Below are positions 44,694-55,300 of a stretch of 64,000 nt of DNA, in pieces. Both the position numbers and the translations under genes were made by a program. The DNA is from Rhodopirellula halodulae. Lineage in GTDB: Bacteria; Planctomycetota; Planctomycetia; Pirellulales; Pirellulaceae. Every line of letters starts with the position of its first letter. Within the stretch, counting starts at the first letter, position 1. The notes beneath the pieces were generated by a model. That model did not search any database. It was not told where the DNA came from and saw only the letters and a program-made list of their open reading frames with translations. Location of the stretch: NCBI RefSeq assembly GCF_020966775.1, contig NZ_JAJKFV010000011.1:361023-425022 (forward strand). Direction: 5' to 3'.

Positions 44694-45719
44694 TCAGTTG
44701 ATCTTGACCAACTGCTTACCAAGATTGTCTCCGTCGAAAAGTCCCATGAATGCGTCTGGGGCGTTTTCAATTCCTTCGGTGACGGTCTCTTCCCAGACGA
44801 CCTTGTCGTCCTGAATCAACCCTGACATGTCACTCACAAATTCGTCCTTCGCATCCATGTGATCGCGAACGATGAAGCCTTCCAATCGCAGACGTTTGGC
44901 GATGACCTTGAACAAATTGCGGGGAGCCGATGGTGCTTCGGTGGCGTTGTAAGTCGCGATCATTCCGCACTCCACGCAAACACCATTGTCGTTCATGTTG
45001 TCGATAGCGGCTTCGAGGTGTTCCGCTCCAACGTTGTCGAAGTAAACATCCACACCATCGGGAGCATGTTCCGACAGCGTCTGACTGAGGTCATCGACTT
45101 CCTTGTAGTTGATCACCGCATCGATGCCTGTCTTAGCTTTCAACCAGTCGATCTTTTCCGACTTGCCGGCACTGCCGATCACGCGACAGCCCATGGCTTT
45201 GGCGAGCTGGCAAACGATCGAACCAACCGCACCTGATGCGGCGGAAACAAACACGGTTTGCCCCTTCTGCAGCTTCGCAATATGGTGCAACCCCACCCAG
45301 GCGGTCATGCCGGTCATGCCCAACGCACCGAGATATGCTTGCACGGGAGCGAGCTCTGGATCGACCGTGGTGACATTCTCACCGCCCGACACCCAATACT
45401 CCCGCCAACCCAAATTGCCGAGCACCGTGTCGCCTTCTTGAAAGTCCGGATTCCGCGATTGAATCACCTCACCGATGCAACCGCCTTCCAGTGGTTCGTC
45501 AATTTGGAACGGAGGAACATAGCTATCGGTGTCTTTCATACGTCCTCGCATGTAAGGGTCCACCGACATCCAGTGATTTCGCACCAGAATTTCGCCCTCT
45601 TCGATTGGCCCAACCTTCACTGTCCGCAAGGCAAAATTGTCTCGGGTCGGACGGCCGCTCGGTCGCGAAACCAATTCGATCTGTTTGGATTCGACTTGTT
45701 GGGTGGTTGCAGTGCTCAT
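44694..45719 (-). CDS. NADP-dependent MDR oxidoreductase (CurA/leukotriene B4 dehydrogenase-like)
   Basis: 341 residues of the zinc-independent medium-chain dehydrogenase/reductase superfamily. The segment VSAASGAVGSIVCQLAKAMGCRVIGSAG is the AxxGxxG nucleotide-binding motif, and NHWMSVDPYMRGRM is the hallmark of the CurA/prostaglandin reductase group. No zinc-binding cysteines are seen. Predicted to reduce activated double bonds of enones using NADPH. Its ATG overlaps the stop of the aldehyde dehydrogenase gene (ATGA), so the two probably cooperate in detoxifying reactive aldehydes and enones. Confidence 0.9.
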   Translation of the reverse strand: MSTATTQQVESKQIELVSRPSGRPTRDNFALRTVKVGPIEEGEILVRNHWMSVDPYMRGRMKDTDSYVPPFQIDEPLEGGCIGEVIQSRNPDFQEGDTVLGNLGWREYWVSGGENVTTVDPELAPVQAYLGALGMTGMTAWVGLHHIAKLQKGQTVFVSAASGAVGSIVCQLAKAMGCRVIGSAGKSEKIDWLKAKTGIDAVINYKEVDDLSQTLSEHAPDGVDVYFDNVGAEHLEAAIDNMNDNGVCVECGMIATYNATEAPSAPRNLFKVIAKRLRLEGFIVRDHMDAKDEFVSDMSGLIQDDKVVWEETVTEGIENAPDAFMGLFDGDNLGKQLVKIN

Positions 45720-47095
45720 GACGTTTCCTTTTCACCGAGGTGGATCAGTTTTTTGTTAACGAATTCCAAAATCCCAAGGTGCGACAATTCGCGACCGTAG
45801 CCGGAATTTTTGATGCCACCGAATGGCAACTCCGCTTGGGAATTGGTGGGCTGGTTCAAGAACATCATTCCCGTTTCAATCTGCTCCGCGACGCGGCGAC
45901 CTCGCTCGACGTCTCGCGTGTAGACACTTCCTCCCAGCCCATAGGAGGAATCATTCGCAAGCTCAATGGCGGCCTGCTCATCCGGGACGATGTAGACAGT
46001 TGCGACAGGGCCAAACAGCTCTTGGTCGAACGTTGGCATGTCAGGAGTGACTTCCGTCAAAATGGTCGGATTGAAGAAGGCTCCGTCACGGTCGGGACGA
46101 TCGCCACCAAGAATGACTTTCGCGCCCGCATCAATCGAAGACTGGACCTGCACCAACAACTTTTTTGCGGCGTCTTCCGTCGACAAGGGAGCAAGCGTCG
46201 TCTCCTCGTCCATAGGATCGCCCATCTTCAGTTCCTGGAATTGTTTTCTCAGACCATCCACGAAGGTGTCCGCGACAGATTTCAGAACGATGAATCGCTT
46301 GGAAGCCACACAGGACTGTCCCGCGTTGACCATGCGTCCCTTGACCGCCTGTTCCAACACCAAATCCATGTCGGCGTCATCCAGAACGATGAAAGGATCG
46401 TTGCCACCCAGCTCCAAGACGCTGCGTTTCAGATTCTTTCCTGCCGATGCCGCGACCGCACGTCCCGCGGGTTCGCTGCCGGTTAACGACACGCCTTGAA
46501 CTCGGGAATCTGCAACGATTGGATCCACGAACTCGGAAGGGATGAAAAGGTTTTGATAGACACCGTCCGGCAGCCCGCACTCTTCAAACAACTCTTCAAT
46601 CGCCGCGGCACATTGGGGAACGTTGCTAGCGTGTTTCACCATCACGGTGTTGCCCGCCATGATGTTTGGCGTCGCGAAGCGAACGACTTGATAGAACGGG
46701 AAATTCCAGGGCATCACACCCATCAAGACGCCGATTGGCTCCAAGTGCAAATACGCGTTGGCGTCGACTCGTTCCATCGGCTGATCAGCCAGAAATTCCT
46801 CCGCCCCGTTGGCATAGAACTCAGCGATGTCGGCACAGTAGTCGATCTCGTATTTACTCTCAGAGATCCGTTTTCCCATGTCCAACGTGATTGTACGAGC
46901 GAACTCGTCGGCATCTTCGCGAAGCAACTTGGCAAACTTCAGTAGACACCTCTTGCGTTCATCGAACGACGTCTTTCGCCACGCCCCAAACGCCTTGTGA
47001 GCTTTCTCGATGGCGTCCATCGCCGCTTCTTTATGCAGCGGTTCGTATTCACGGATGGTTTGGTTGTTGGCTGGATTGACACTGACAATTGACAT
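45716..47095 (-). CDS. NAD(P)-dependent aldehyde dehydrogenase (succinate-semialdehyde type)
   Basis: 459 residues. The catalytic glutamate is in LELGGND and the nucleophilic cysteine in NAGQSCVASKR. GVMPWNFPFYQ and the C-terminal GGIKNSGYGRELS are typical of the succinate-semialdehyde dehydrogenase (GabD/Sad-like) subgroup. Oxidises an aldehyde to an acid; the true substrate is not certain. It lies 82 bases downstream of an SDR gene and is coupled to the CurA-like gene by an ATGA overlap. Confidence 0.9.
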   Translation of the reverse strand: MSIVSVNPANNQTIREYEPLHKEAAMDAIEKAHKAFGAWRKTSFDERKRCLLKFAKLLREDADEFARTITLDMGKRISESKYEIDYCADIAEFYANGAEEFLADQPMERVDANAYLHLEPIGVLMGVMPWNFPFYQVVRFATPNIMAGNTVMVKHASNVPQCAAAIEELFEECGLPDGVYQNLFIPSEFVDPIVADSRVQGVSLTGSEPAGRAVAASAGKNLKRSVLELGGNDPFIVLDDADMDLVLEQAVKGRMVNAGQSCVASKRFIVLKSVADTFVDGLRKQFQELKMGDPMDEETTLAPLSTEDAAKKLLVQVQSSIDAGAKVILGGDRPDRDGAFFNPTILTEVTPDMPTFDQELFGPVATVYIVPDEQAAIELANDSSYGLGGSVYTRDVERGRRVAEQIETGMMFLNQPTNSQAELPFGGIKNSGYGRELSHLGILEFVNKKLIHLGEKETS

Positions 47096-47177
47096 GGGGA
47101 AACCTTCATTGAGTTCATTGATAGAGAAGCGAAAACGTGCCGTTCACGTTCCCGGTAAGGCGAGGCGAGCGATGCTC

Positions 47178-47957
47178 TCAGGCGGATTGCATCTTGCCGA
47201 CCAACTTCCGTGTCGCACTTCGAGGCAAGAAGCCGGTGGAGGTGACCATCAAACGGTTCATCCAACCGGGGATCACCACGTCCTCGTTTTTCAGATAGCC
47301 ACGCACCCCGGCGCGAGCCACATCCTCAGCGGACATGGCTGCGGAAGAGAACATGTCCAACTTGCCCATTCCGGAATCTTCGCCGAAGCCTGTTTCGGTG
47401 GGCCCGGGTTCCAAACAAGTCACGTGGACGGCCGTACCCGACAGTTCCTCACGCAAGCCTTCCGTGAATGACAAGACATAGGCCTTCGTCGCGTAGTAAA
47501 CCGCCATGTTGGGACCGGCCTGATGAGCCGCGATCGAGCCGACATTCAGGACGCCGCCGCGATTGCGTTGGATCATGGACGGAAGCAACATGCGAGTTAG
47601 CCGCGTCAGCGCCACCACATTGACCATTACCATGTCCGTTTGCCGATCCGCCGACAGTTCCGAAAACCGTCCCAGCGCACCAAAGCCCGCGTTGTTCACT
47701 AGCGTGTCGACTTGCAGCGATTGCTGCTGCAGTTGATCGCAGAGCCCGTCGACCGCTTGGGGTTGCGACAAATCGCAGGTCAAGACCGTCGCGTTTCTCG
47801 CGTGGATGGATTCGATTTCCGAAGCCAATTCACGCAGTTTTTCTTCACGACGAGCCACCAGGATCAGGTCGTAGCCTTCGCTGGCAAACTGTTTCGCAAT
47901 TTCGCGGCCGATTCCGGAGGAGGCTCCCGTGACGAGGGCGTTGGGATGAGTGTCCAT
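47178..47957 (-). CDS. Short-chain dehydrogenase/reductase
   Basis: 259 residues of a classical SDR. Motifs are TGASSGIGREIA, NNAG, the catalytic Ser in VGSIAA, and Y-x3-K in YYATK. Similar to DltE/YqjQ-type reductases that carry a C-terminal extension ending near GFLPRSATRKLVGK. The ATG at 47957 was chosen because upstream residues are not conserved. It precedes the aldehyde dehydrogenase and CurA-like genes and may share their transcript. Substrate unknown. Confidence 0.88.
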   Translation of the reverse strand: MDTHPNALVTGASSGIGREIAKQFASEGYDLILVARREEKLRELASEIESIHARNATVLTCDLSQPQAVDGLCDQLQQQSLQVDTLVNNAGFGALGRFSELSADRQTDMVMVNVVALTRLTRMLLPSMIQRNRGGVLNVGSIAAHQAGPNMAVYYATKAYVLSFTEGLREELSGTAVHVTCLEPGPTETGFGEDSGMGKLDMFSSAAMSAEDVARAGVRGYLKNEDVVIPGWMNRLMVTSTGFLPRSATRKLVGKMQSA

Positions 47958-48249
47958 GTTTCTTCTCTGGTTCACCTGAGGTGTAAACGGGTCCCGTTTG
48001 GCCTTCATCATTTCGCGAAAACCAGACGCTCGAATGATCGAGTGAATGCCAAGCGACGCAGATTCCATGCCGAACTATCGCTAGCAGACTCGCCTCGGCA
48101 TCCACGGGCTTGTTGCTTCCCGCCCTTCGGCGGCATGGAAGATGCGATAGTGGTGCTTCGTTTCGACGCTCGACTCCGTTGAGAAGCGAGCCCGAAACAT
48201 TCGCTACCCAATTTCAACCACACAGCCTCTCTTGCCAGAACGACCTCTC

Positions 48250-48942
48250 ATGAATTGGCTCTTGCACCAATGGATTGTCGCGGGACTTGTTTCCTCGGCG
48301 GCACGCTTTGTCCCGATCCCGTTCGTCGATGATGTGATCCAAGATCAATGTCGCCGTTACGTCGTCGCCCGGACCTTGGAAGCGCACGACCGTTCGGATC
48401 TGAAGAAAGAACTGCGTGCCTACCACTCGAGCGATGCGGGCTGCGTGGCGGGCTGTCTTGGCATGCTCGCCAAGGCTCCCCTGAAGCTGATTCTGTTTCC
48501 AATTCGGAAAATTGTCGCGCTGTTCACTTCTGTGCGTGGCGTCCCTTTGGAAGTGATCCGAACCATTTTGCTCGGCCGCACTCTGGATCGCATGCTTCGC
48601 GACGAGGTATTGGGAAAAACGGTTTCAACCCAACAGGTGCTGGCAATGAGGGAGTCCTTCAACATCGCGTTTGCAAGAATGGATTTTCGCGTGGCCCGCG
48701 CGGCCATGTCCGACGCACTCGCCAACGTCCAGGACTGGAAAGAATCGGCCAAGGACATGGCCACCAGTTTGTCCGGCGACCAATCCCACACACCTTCCGA
48801 AGATCAATTGCAAGGCGACAAAGCCATCAACGAATCCGCCGAACGTGTCGAAGAGGCACTCCGCCAACCCGAACTGGTGAAACTGTTCGCCGAGTTCGAC
48901 CAACGATTCGACGAAGCCTACCAGGACCGATCGATCGCTTGA
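48250..48942 (+). CDS. Protein of unknown function, membrane-associated
   Basis: 230 residues. The N-terminus (HQWIVAGLVSSAARFVPIPFVDDVIQDQCRRYVVART) recalls EcsC-type proteins, but this is weak. A Cys-rich short stretch (DAGCVAGCLGML) precedes an amphipathic/hydrophobic region (APLKLILFPIRKIVALF) and a long helical C-terminus. No catalytic motif seen. It is preceded by a region of about 290 bases with no gene and stands alone on the plus strand. Confidence 0.62.
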   Translation: MNWLLHQWIVAGLVSSAARFVPIPFVDDVIQDQCRRYVVARTLEAHDRSDLKKELRAYHSSDAGCVAGCLGMLAKAPLKLILFPIRKIVALFTSVRGVPLEVIRTILLGRTLDRMLRDEVLGKTVSTQQVLAMRESFNIAFARMDFRVARAAMSDALANVQDWKESAKDMATSLSGDQSHTPSEDQLQGDKAINESAERVEEALRQPELVKLFAEFDQRFDEAYQDRSIA

Positions 48943-49164
48943 TAGCTGGTCACCATCGTCACGGGATCAACGGATTCCCTCGAACCGTCGGTTTTGGTAA
49001 CCAAAGACCACTGAGTCATTCCGAAAACGGGCATCCAATTCAGCATGCCTGTTCGGACTCGTCGCTCCTTTGAACATTGCTGTCCTTCGGAGTTGCTGTT
49101 GCAACGGGGACACGCCAAAGGAACGCGTGGACTACCAATGGGCAGACTTCATCAAGGAATCAGA

Positions 49165-49533
49165 ATGGCTTGGTTGTTTTTGTTGGTTGCGGGATTGTTG
49201 GAGATTGGCTGGGCGGTCGGCCTGAAGTACACCGAGGGTTTTTCTCGTCCGGTGCCAACCTTGATCACGGTTGTGATCATGATCGCAAGCTTCTTCACGC
49301 TGTCGCTGGCCCTGCGTGAGATTCCGCTGGGGACTGGCTACGCCGTTTGGACTGGCATCGGAGCGGTCGGGACTGCCATCGCGGGCATCGTGCTATTCAA
49401 CGAACCCAAGGATGTGGTTCGCTTGCTATGCATCGGGTTGATTGTGGCGGGAATCGTCGGTCTGAAACTCGCATCACCGCACACGGGCGACAATGCGTCG
49501 ACGACGGTGGACCAAACAACCTCCCGCCCATGA
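49165..49533 (+). CDS. gdx: Guanidinium exporter, SMR family (Gdx/SugE)
   Basis: 122 residues with four transmembrane helices. The subgroup signature is [19 protein letters not shown], with the essential membrane glutamate E in LEIGW, followed by [21 protein letters not shown]. This pattern marks Gdx (formerly SugE) proton-coupled guanidinium exporters rather than EmrE multidrug pumps. The C-terminal ~15 residues are a hydrophilic extension. I inspected the leader for a guanidine riboswitch and could not make out one. Confidence 0.88.
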   Translation: MAWLFLLVAGLLEIGWAVGLKYTEGFSRPVPTLITVVIMIASFFTLSLALREIPLGTGYAVWTGIGAVGTAIAGIVLFNEPKDVVRLLCIGLIVAGIVGLKLASPHTGDNASTTVDQTTSRP

Positions 49534-49570
49534 TCCTTTCACCCAAGATGATGAGAAGCTTGAGTTCGGA

Positions 49571-50047
49571 TCAGCGGTCCGCTTCAGCTTTTCGGGGTCG
49601 CAAAAACCTTAGATGATGAGCAGCGTGCAAACGATGAATCTCTTCGAATTCGGAACGGCTCAAACGCCCAAACGCCGGATGCGGTGAGTAATCACCTGGG
49701 TGTGAAAGAAACTGCTCCACGCTCTCCGCAAATGCGTCGATGGCTTGGTCATCGTCAACATCCTGCGGCGGAACAAACATGCCCGCCGTTTTTATTCCGC
49801 GCGGCGAATCGGGACGTCGGATCTTCGGCAACAGCCAACGCCTCATGGCTGGTCGCAGAAATGCGAACAACGACATCCAGCCTGGGTAGCCGTGCACGCT
49901 GGGGTCTTGGACCAGTTTCAGATGGAGGCAGATTTGCCCCAACGACCAATTGCCCATCGGCTCGTAGCCGGTTTCCAACAAAGACCGAGCGTCCACGACG
50001 GCGTCACGCAAGTGAGCGAACTGGATCGTACGAAGTTCAGACATCAT
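49571..50047 (-). CDS. DUF1569 family protein
   Basis: 158 residues with the DUF1569 hallmarks NWSLGQICLHL, the segment SVHGYPGWMS, and HAAHHLRFL near the C-terminus. The fold is DinB/YfiT-like, and the conserved histidines (HL, HAAHH) probably bind a metal. Function unknown. Its ATG overlaps the stop of a 103-residue upstream frame (ATGA). Confidence 0.82.
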   Translation of the reverse strand: MMSELRTIQFAHLRDAVVDARSLLETGYEPMGNWSLGQICLHLKLVQDPSVHGYPGWMSLFAFLRPAMRRWLLPKIRRPDSPRGIKTAGMFVPPQDVDDDQAIDAFAESVEQFLSHPGDYSPHPAFGRLSRSEFEEIHRLHAAHHLRFLRPRKAEADR

Positions 50048-50355
50048 TCTGCACTGCTGAGCTTTGCCATCGGATAGCGTTGCGTGGGAGTGACGAAATC
50101 ATCCACTGGATGGTCCGTTTCTTGAGAAGCGATTCCAATCGAGTCGATGACTCCATTTTCGACCGAAACCCATGGACTCGACAGAGCTTTCTTCGGTGGC
50201 GGATTGTCACATGGGCACGAGACCAAGTGAGTCCCCCACTCTTTAACCCGGACGGGCACCAAGTGTCGCACCTGACATTTCAACGCATTGGCGGATGGGG
50301 ACTTCGGATGAACATCGTGGCTGGACGCGTCAAACCACACCTGCGCGGCCTCCAA
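50044..50355 (-). CDS. Small hypothetical protein coupled to the DUF1569 gene
   Basis: 103 residues with no family I recognise. It contains LKCQVRHLVPVRVKEWGTHLVSCPCDNPP, with three cysteines and one or two histidines that could bind metal, and no signal peptide or membrane span. The main support is position: its TGA overlaps the ATG of the DUF1569 gene, the same junction seen in seven other pairs here. It could still be a chance frame. Confidence 0.45.
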   Translation of the reverse strand: MEAAQVWFDASSHDVHPKSPSANALKCQVRHLVPVRVKEWGTHLVSCPCDNPPPKKALSSPWVSVENGVIDSIGIASQETDHPVDDFVTPTQRYPMAKLSSAE

Positions 50356-50567
50356 TGACTCTTCGGCATGTGATTACACTTCGCCAACTCGTTTCGCGAT
50401 TGATCCGCCCAAGAACGACCGCGACGAACAACTGACTTTGACGGTCGCTCGGGCCATCTGCCAGCACCCCGTTTGACGCTTTGATGAATTTCAAAACGTG
50501 GTAAAACCGCGCCGCTAACGCTTGATCTCCGTTCCCATTTCAGCGTCCCTCTTCAGCTCCTTTATCG

Positions 50568-52379
50568 ATGGATTCCATGGCAACTCGGTTCTTGCATTCG
50601 CGACTTCGCACAGTCCCGCTCTTGGTTTGGATCGCCTTCGGTTGCCTGCCCGGATGCCAATCGGATGAGGAAGTCTCTTTTGAGAAATCACCCCGTCCGG
50701 TCGAAGCAATGACGCTGACGAGATCCATCCCGGTCTCGTCCTACACCGCTTCCGGGAGTGTTCAATCATGGAAAACCGAGGACCTCGGGTTTGAGGTCAG
50801 CGGCAAAGTCCTGTGGGTGCTGGAACCCGGCGAGAACATCGACGGTCGGATCGTTGACGCCGACGGTGACTTGATTCAGTCCGGCACGCCGCTGGCTCAG
50901 ATCGAACCGGACCGCTACGAGATTGCGGTGCAATCCGCCGAAGCCGATCTCGAGGTGGCGCAGCTGAATCAAGAGAGCATCCAAATTCGGTTGGAAGAAT
51001 CCATGCCAGCGGAACTCGAATCCGCCCGCGCCAACCTAGCGCTCGCCGAGATGGAGTTCGCTCGCATCAGCAACCTTAAAGAACAGAACGCGGCCTCCAA
51101 AAGCGAGTACGACCAAGCGAGAAACCAAGTCCAAACTCGCTTGGCAGCATTGAATGGATTGATCGCCACCGAAAAGCAAACGCGAGCCGAACTGAAGTCA
51201 GCCGAATCACAAATCCGTCGGGCTCAGCAAACTCTGCGTGATGCTCGTCGCGACCTGGAACACACCACGCTCTACGCGTCCTACCAGGGCCAGGTCTCCG
51301 CCGTGAACGTCGTCCCAGGCAGCGTGATCGACGCGGGCGATCCCGTGCTGACCCTACAGATGACCAATCCGATCAAGGTCGAAGTTGAACTTTCCGCCAA
51401 ACAATCTCGGTCGATGCGGCAACGCCATCAAATGCCGGTGACCCATTCGTTGCCCGATGGAACGAAACGACACACCAATGGCTATGTGTACAACGTCGAT
51501 GCCAGTGCGGATCCTGACACGCGCACATTCACCATGACTTTGCTGCTATTGAACGAACAACTGCAAGACCGACTGCCGAATGGATTGCCAGAAGACAAAA
51601 TCGCTCGCACAAGCGACCTTTGGCCGCTTCGTTTGAATCGCATGATGGGCACGCCCGAGGATGTGTTGTTGGTGGAAGAGGAATCCATCCATCGCGACAA
51701 CCAAGGTGCCTACATCTATTTGGTCACCAATGGCAAACTGCGAGACAAGCTGCCGCCAATCATCAAGGTTCGTCGTCAACGCATCGTCGAACAAGACATG
51801 CGAGTCCCTTTTCTTGGAAACTGGACGTTCTGCAGCGTGACCATGTTGGACGACAACGGCCAACCCACCGACATTGATCTGGACAGCATCTACACGGGAA
51901 AATGGATCAGCTCGTCAACCGTTACCTCCGAAGATCCCACGCCCGGTGGAACAGCGCCGGCAAATTGGGATGGTAAATCCGTCGTCGTCGCACCGGGTTC
52001 CGAATGGATGCTGCGCCCCGGCGAGTTGGTGACGGTTGACTTGGCGGACCAAGACACCAGCGAAGGCTTTTTCGTTCCATTTGACGCTTTGGATGAAGAA
52101 GCCGACCAGATCTTTCTCTACATCGTTTCCGAAGGTGTTGCCAAGCAGATTCCGGTTCAAGTGATGGACCGAGACAACCTGGACACGGGCTCGATGATCG
52201 AAGTCAAATCGCCTGAATTGCAAGAAGGCATGCAGGTCGTCATTCGCGGCGTGCATTATCTCACCGATGGCGAAAACGTTCGCGTGGTGGGCGAGGCGCA
52301 ACGATTGGACGAAATGGAAGAAGGCCATCTGCCCGGCAATCCCATGCCACCAATGGTGGTGGAGGGAGTCCAAGAATGA
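50568..52379 (+). CDS. RND efflux periplasmic adaptor lipoprotein (membrane fusion protein)
   Basis: 603 residues. A lipoprotein signal (LLVWIAFGCLPGC) is followed by a split biotinyl-lipoyl domain (GKVLWVLEPGE... and YQGQVSAVNVVPGSVIDAGDPV) enclosing a helical hairpin rich in Ala/Glu/Arg/Gln (about residues 125-225). A beta-barrel and membrane-proximal domain follow. It is about 200 residues longer than a typical adaptor, with an extended C-terminal half (about 340-520) including EEESIHRDNQGAYIYLV. Its stop overlaps the ATG of the pump gene (ATGA). Confidence 0.88.
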   Translation: MDSMATRFLHSRLRTVPLLVWIAFGCLPGCQSDEEVSFEKSPRPVEAMTLTRSIPVSSYTASGSVQSWKTEDLGFEVSGKVLWVLEPGENIDGRIVDADGDLIQSGTPLAQIEPDRYEIAVQSAEADLEVAQLNQESIQIRLEESMPAELESARANLALAEMEFARISNLKEQNAASKSEYDQARNQVQTRLAALNGLIATEKQTRAELKSAESQIRRAQQTLRDARRDLEHTTLYASYQGQVSAVNVVPGSVIDAGDPVLTLQMTNPIKVEVELSAKQSRSMRQRHQMPVTHSLPDGTKRHTNGYVYNVDASADPDTRTFTMTLLLLNEQLQDRLPNGLPEDKIARTSDLWPLRLNRMMGTPEDVLLVEEESIHRDNQGAYIYLVTNGKLRDKLPPIIKVRRQRIVEQDMRVPFLGNWTFCSVTMLDDNGQPTDIDLDSIYTGKWISSSTVTSEDPTPGGTAPANWDGKSVVVAPGSEWMLRPGELVTVDLADQDTSEGFFVPFDALDEEADQIFLYIVSEGVAKQIPVQVMDRDNLDTGSMIEVKSPELQEGMQVVIRGVHYLTDGENVRVVGEAQRLDEMEEGHLPGNPMPPMVVEGVQE

Positions 52380-55300
52380 ATTTGCCCGCTTTGGCGGTGA
52401 AGTACCGCCCGATCGTCTTTTCCCTCGCAATCCTCGCGATGGCTTGGGGTGCGATTACCTATGTGACCATTCCGCGACGCGAAGACCCTGAGTTCACGAT
52501 CCGCGTGTGTGTGGTCTCCACGACTTGGCCGGGGGCTCCCGCCGAAACGGTCGAGGAACTGATCACGGACAAGATCGAACAAAACCTGACCAGCATCGAA
52601 GAGGTCAAACTCACGCGATCCACCACACTCACCGGCCAATCGACGGTATTCGTTGAGTTGGAAGACAACATCGCGCCACAAGACATCCAAAATGTCTGGG
52701 ACAAGGTCCGCGCTCGTGTCGATTTGGTTCCCATGCCGGCGGAGAACGTTCGTCCGATCGTCAATGACGAGTTCGGTGACACGGCGGTTCTGCTACTGGG
52801 GATCCATCAAACGCCAGCCAAAGGTCGTGAAACGATCCGAGAACGGGACCGGTACACTCTTCGCGAATTGGAACAGTACGCGGAGGACGTCCAGGACACG
52901 CTGCGATTGCTACCCGGTGTCGCCAAAGTGGACATGTTCGGGCAACGATCCGAAGCAATCTACATCGAAACCGATCTGGGAAACTGGGCCCAACTCGAGC
53001 TGACCACCAACCAATTGGAATCGTTGGCGGATGATCGCAACATCATTCAAGCCGGTGGTGAAATCGATACCGACGCGGGTCACTTTTCCGTCAAAACCGA
53101 AGGCGAGTTCAACGCGGTTGACGAGATCACTCAAATCGCCAGCACCGTTCGGACTCAAAGCGGCGACAACAGCGTCACGCTGGCGGAACTTGGATTGACC
53201 GTCACCCGCGATTACGAAGACCCCGCGAACTACATCTGCCGAGTCGGCGACGCGGAAGGCAGCACGCCCGCGGTGATGCTGGGCATCACCATGAAGTCGG
53301 GTTCCAACATCATCGATGTCTGCGAAGCCGCGAAAAACCGAGTTCGTGAAATGTCCGATGTCGAGCAACGCTTGCCACCGGACATTGCCGTCACCGCGGT
53401 GTCCGATCAAAGCGAAAGCGTGGCCAACAAAATCCGTGATGTGATCATCAACGTGGTCGAGGCGGTTTTGATTGTCGTCGTCGTGGTTTACTTGGTGGTC
53501 GGGTTCCGCACGTCGTTTGTCATGGCAGCCAACATTCCAATCGTGGTGGTGGTGAGCGTTGGAATGATCGCAGTGTTCGGTGTGCAGCTTGAACAAATTT
53601 CCTTGGCCGCTCTGATCATCTCGCTGGGGTTGCTGGTCGACAACGCAGTCCAAGTTTGCGATCAAGCTCGATCGAATCAAATCGCGGGGATGACACCGTT
53701 CCAAGCCGCGATTGAAGGTGCGAACACGTTGGCGGTTCCCATGTTGGTTGGAACCTTGACCACCATGGCGGCCTTCGTGCCCATGTTGTTCAGCCTGGAA
53801 GGTGGTGGCAAAGAGTATGTTTACAGCTTGCCCGTGACGGTTTCGACCACATTGGCATTGAGCTGGGTGTTGGCGATGACTCTGTGTGTGATCCTGGCCG
53901 GCATGTTCATACGAGGCCCCAAAGCGGATCAATCCGGTTCGCCCGTGGTCGGCGTCTGGAACCGAATTGCGGGATGGTTGCCACGCAGAAAACGAAACGC
54001 GGCTTCCACCAATGCCACGACGAACCCCAAACGAAGCGAGAACCTTGCGTTTCGTCTTTACGGTGTCTTCGGCGGCATGGCGGTGAAGTTCAAATGGTTG
54101 ACCGCTTTGGCGACGTTGGCATTGATGGTTGGTATCTTGTCGCTGCCGGTCAGCTCGGAATTCTTCCCCGACGCCGCGGGAACTCAGTTCGCGGTGAAGG
54201 TGATCCTTCCCGAAACCGCCACCATCGAACAAACCGATCAAGTCACCCGGCAAGTCGAAACAATCCTGCGGCGACTCGCCAAAGATTCCTCCGAGGACAG
54301 CGGTTTCTCACAACCACCTTTGCGTGTGTATCGAAGTCTGATCGGCGGTGGTGGTTCCCGATGGCATTTGGGTTGGGAGCCCGAACCCAAATCACGATTT
54401 TTCGCGGAGGTCTTGGTCCGCACAACGGACACATCGGTGACACGACACTACGCCCAACGCGTTCGAGAAATTGCGGAAAAAGGCGACGCCGATTTGGGGC
54501 TGGAACCAATCGTGGGTGCACGGATCATTCCCGTTCGCTTGGCCTTGGGACCGCCTGCGGATCCGTTGGTGTTTCGAATTTCCGGGAACGGTTTTGCCGA
54601 TCCTCGTGTGCTGCGACAGACCGCCGACAAAGTCAAACGTCTCGTTGCCGCTCAGCCGGAAACTTGGGACGTCAATGATTCTTGGGGTGTCGATGGCTAT
54701 CAAATTCAAGTCGATGTTCAACAAGATCGTGCGGTGCTCGCCGGAGTCACCAACTCACAAATCGCCCGAACACTGAACTCGTATTACTCCGGTTTGCAAC
54801 TGACAACCTTTCGGGAAGGCGACCATCAGGTGCCAATCTACTTCCGCTTGAAAGCCAGTGAACGCAAATCGATTCGTGGTTTTCAAGAAGCTTTTGTGGA
54901 GGGCGACCGCGGTAAGATCCCGCTCTCGTCAATCGCGGTGCTGCAACCACGTTTTGAGATTGCCAAGATCGAACGTCGCAAAATGAATCGCACCATCGAA
55001 GTCAGCTCTCAAATGGAACCGGGCGTGACGGGCAACGATGTGGTCGCTCGCGTATTGAAGTCAGACGAGATGCAGCAGATCCAATCGGAGTTGCCGACGG
55101 GCTACTGGATCGAACCCGGTGGAGCGTATGAAGAAAGTGCCAAAGCTGGTGGGCAGATGATGAAATCGTTCGCGACCTCGTTTCTGTTGATCATTTTGTG
55201 TCTAATCTTTCAATACAACAATTGGTCCAAACCTCTGATCATTCTTTCCACCTTGCCATTGGCATTGGTGGGTGCATGGCTGGGCCTGTTTTTGTCGGAC

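Noticed and set aside
48943-49164. Possible guanidine riboswitch before the Gdx/SugE gene
   Set aside because: I looked for paired ACGR hairpins (guanidine-II) and ykkC-type conserved segments and could not make out a consistent structure; a covariance-model search would be decisive.
52910-54253. A 447-codon open frame on the minus strand inside the RND pump gene
   Set aside because: Antisense of a well-conserved pump; composition dominated by His/Asp/Arg with no recognisable domain.
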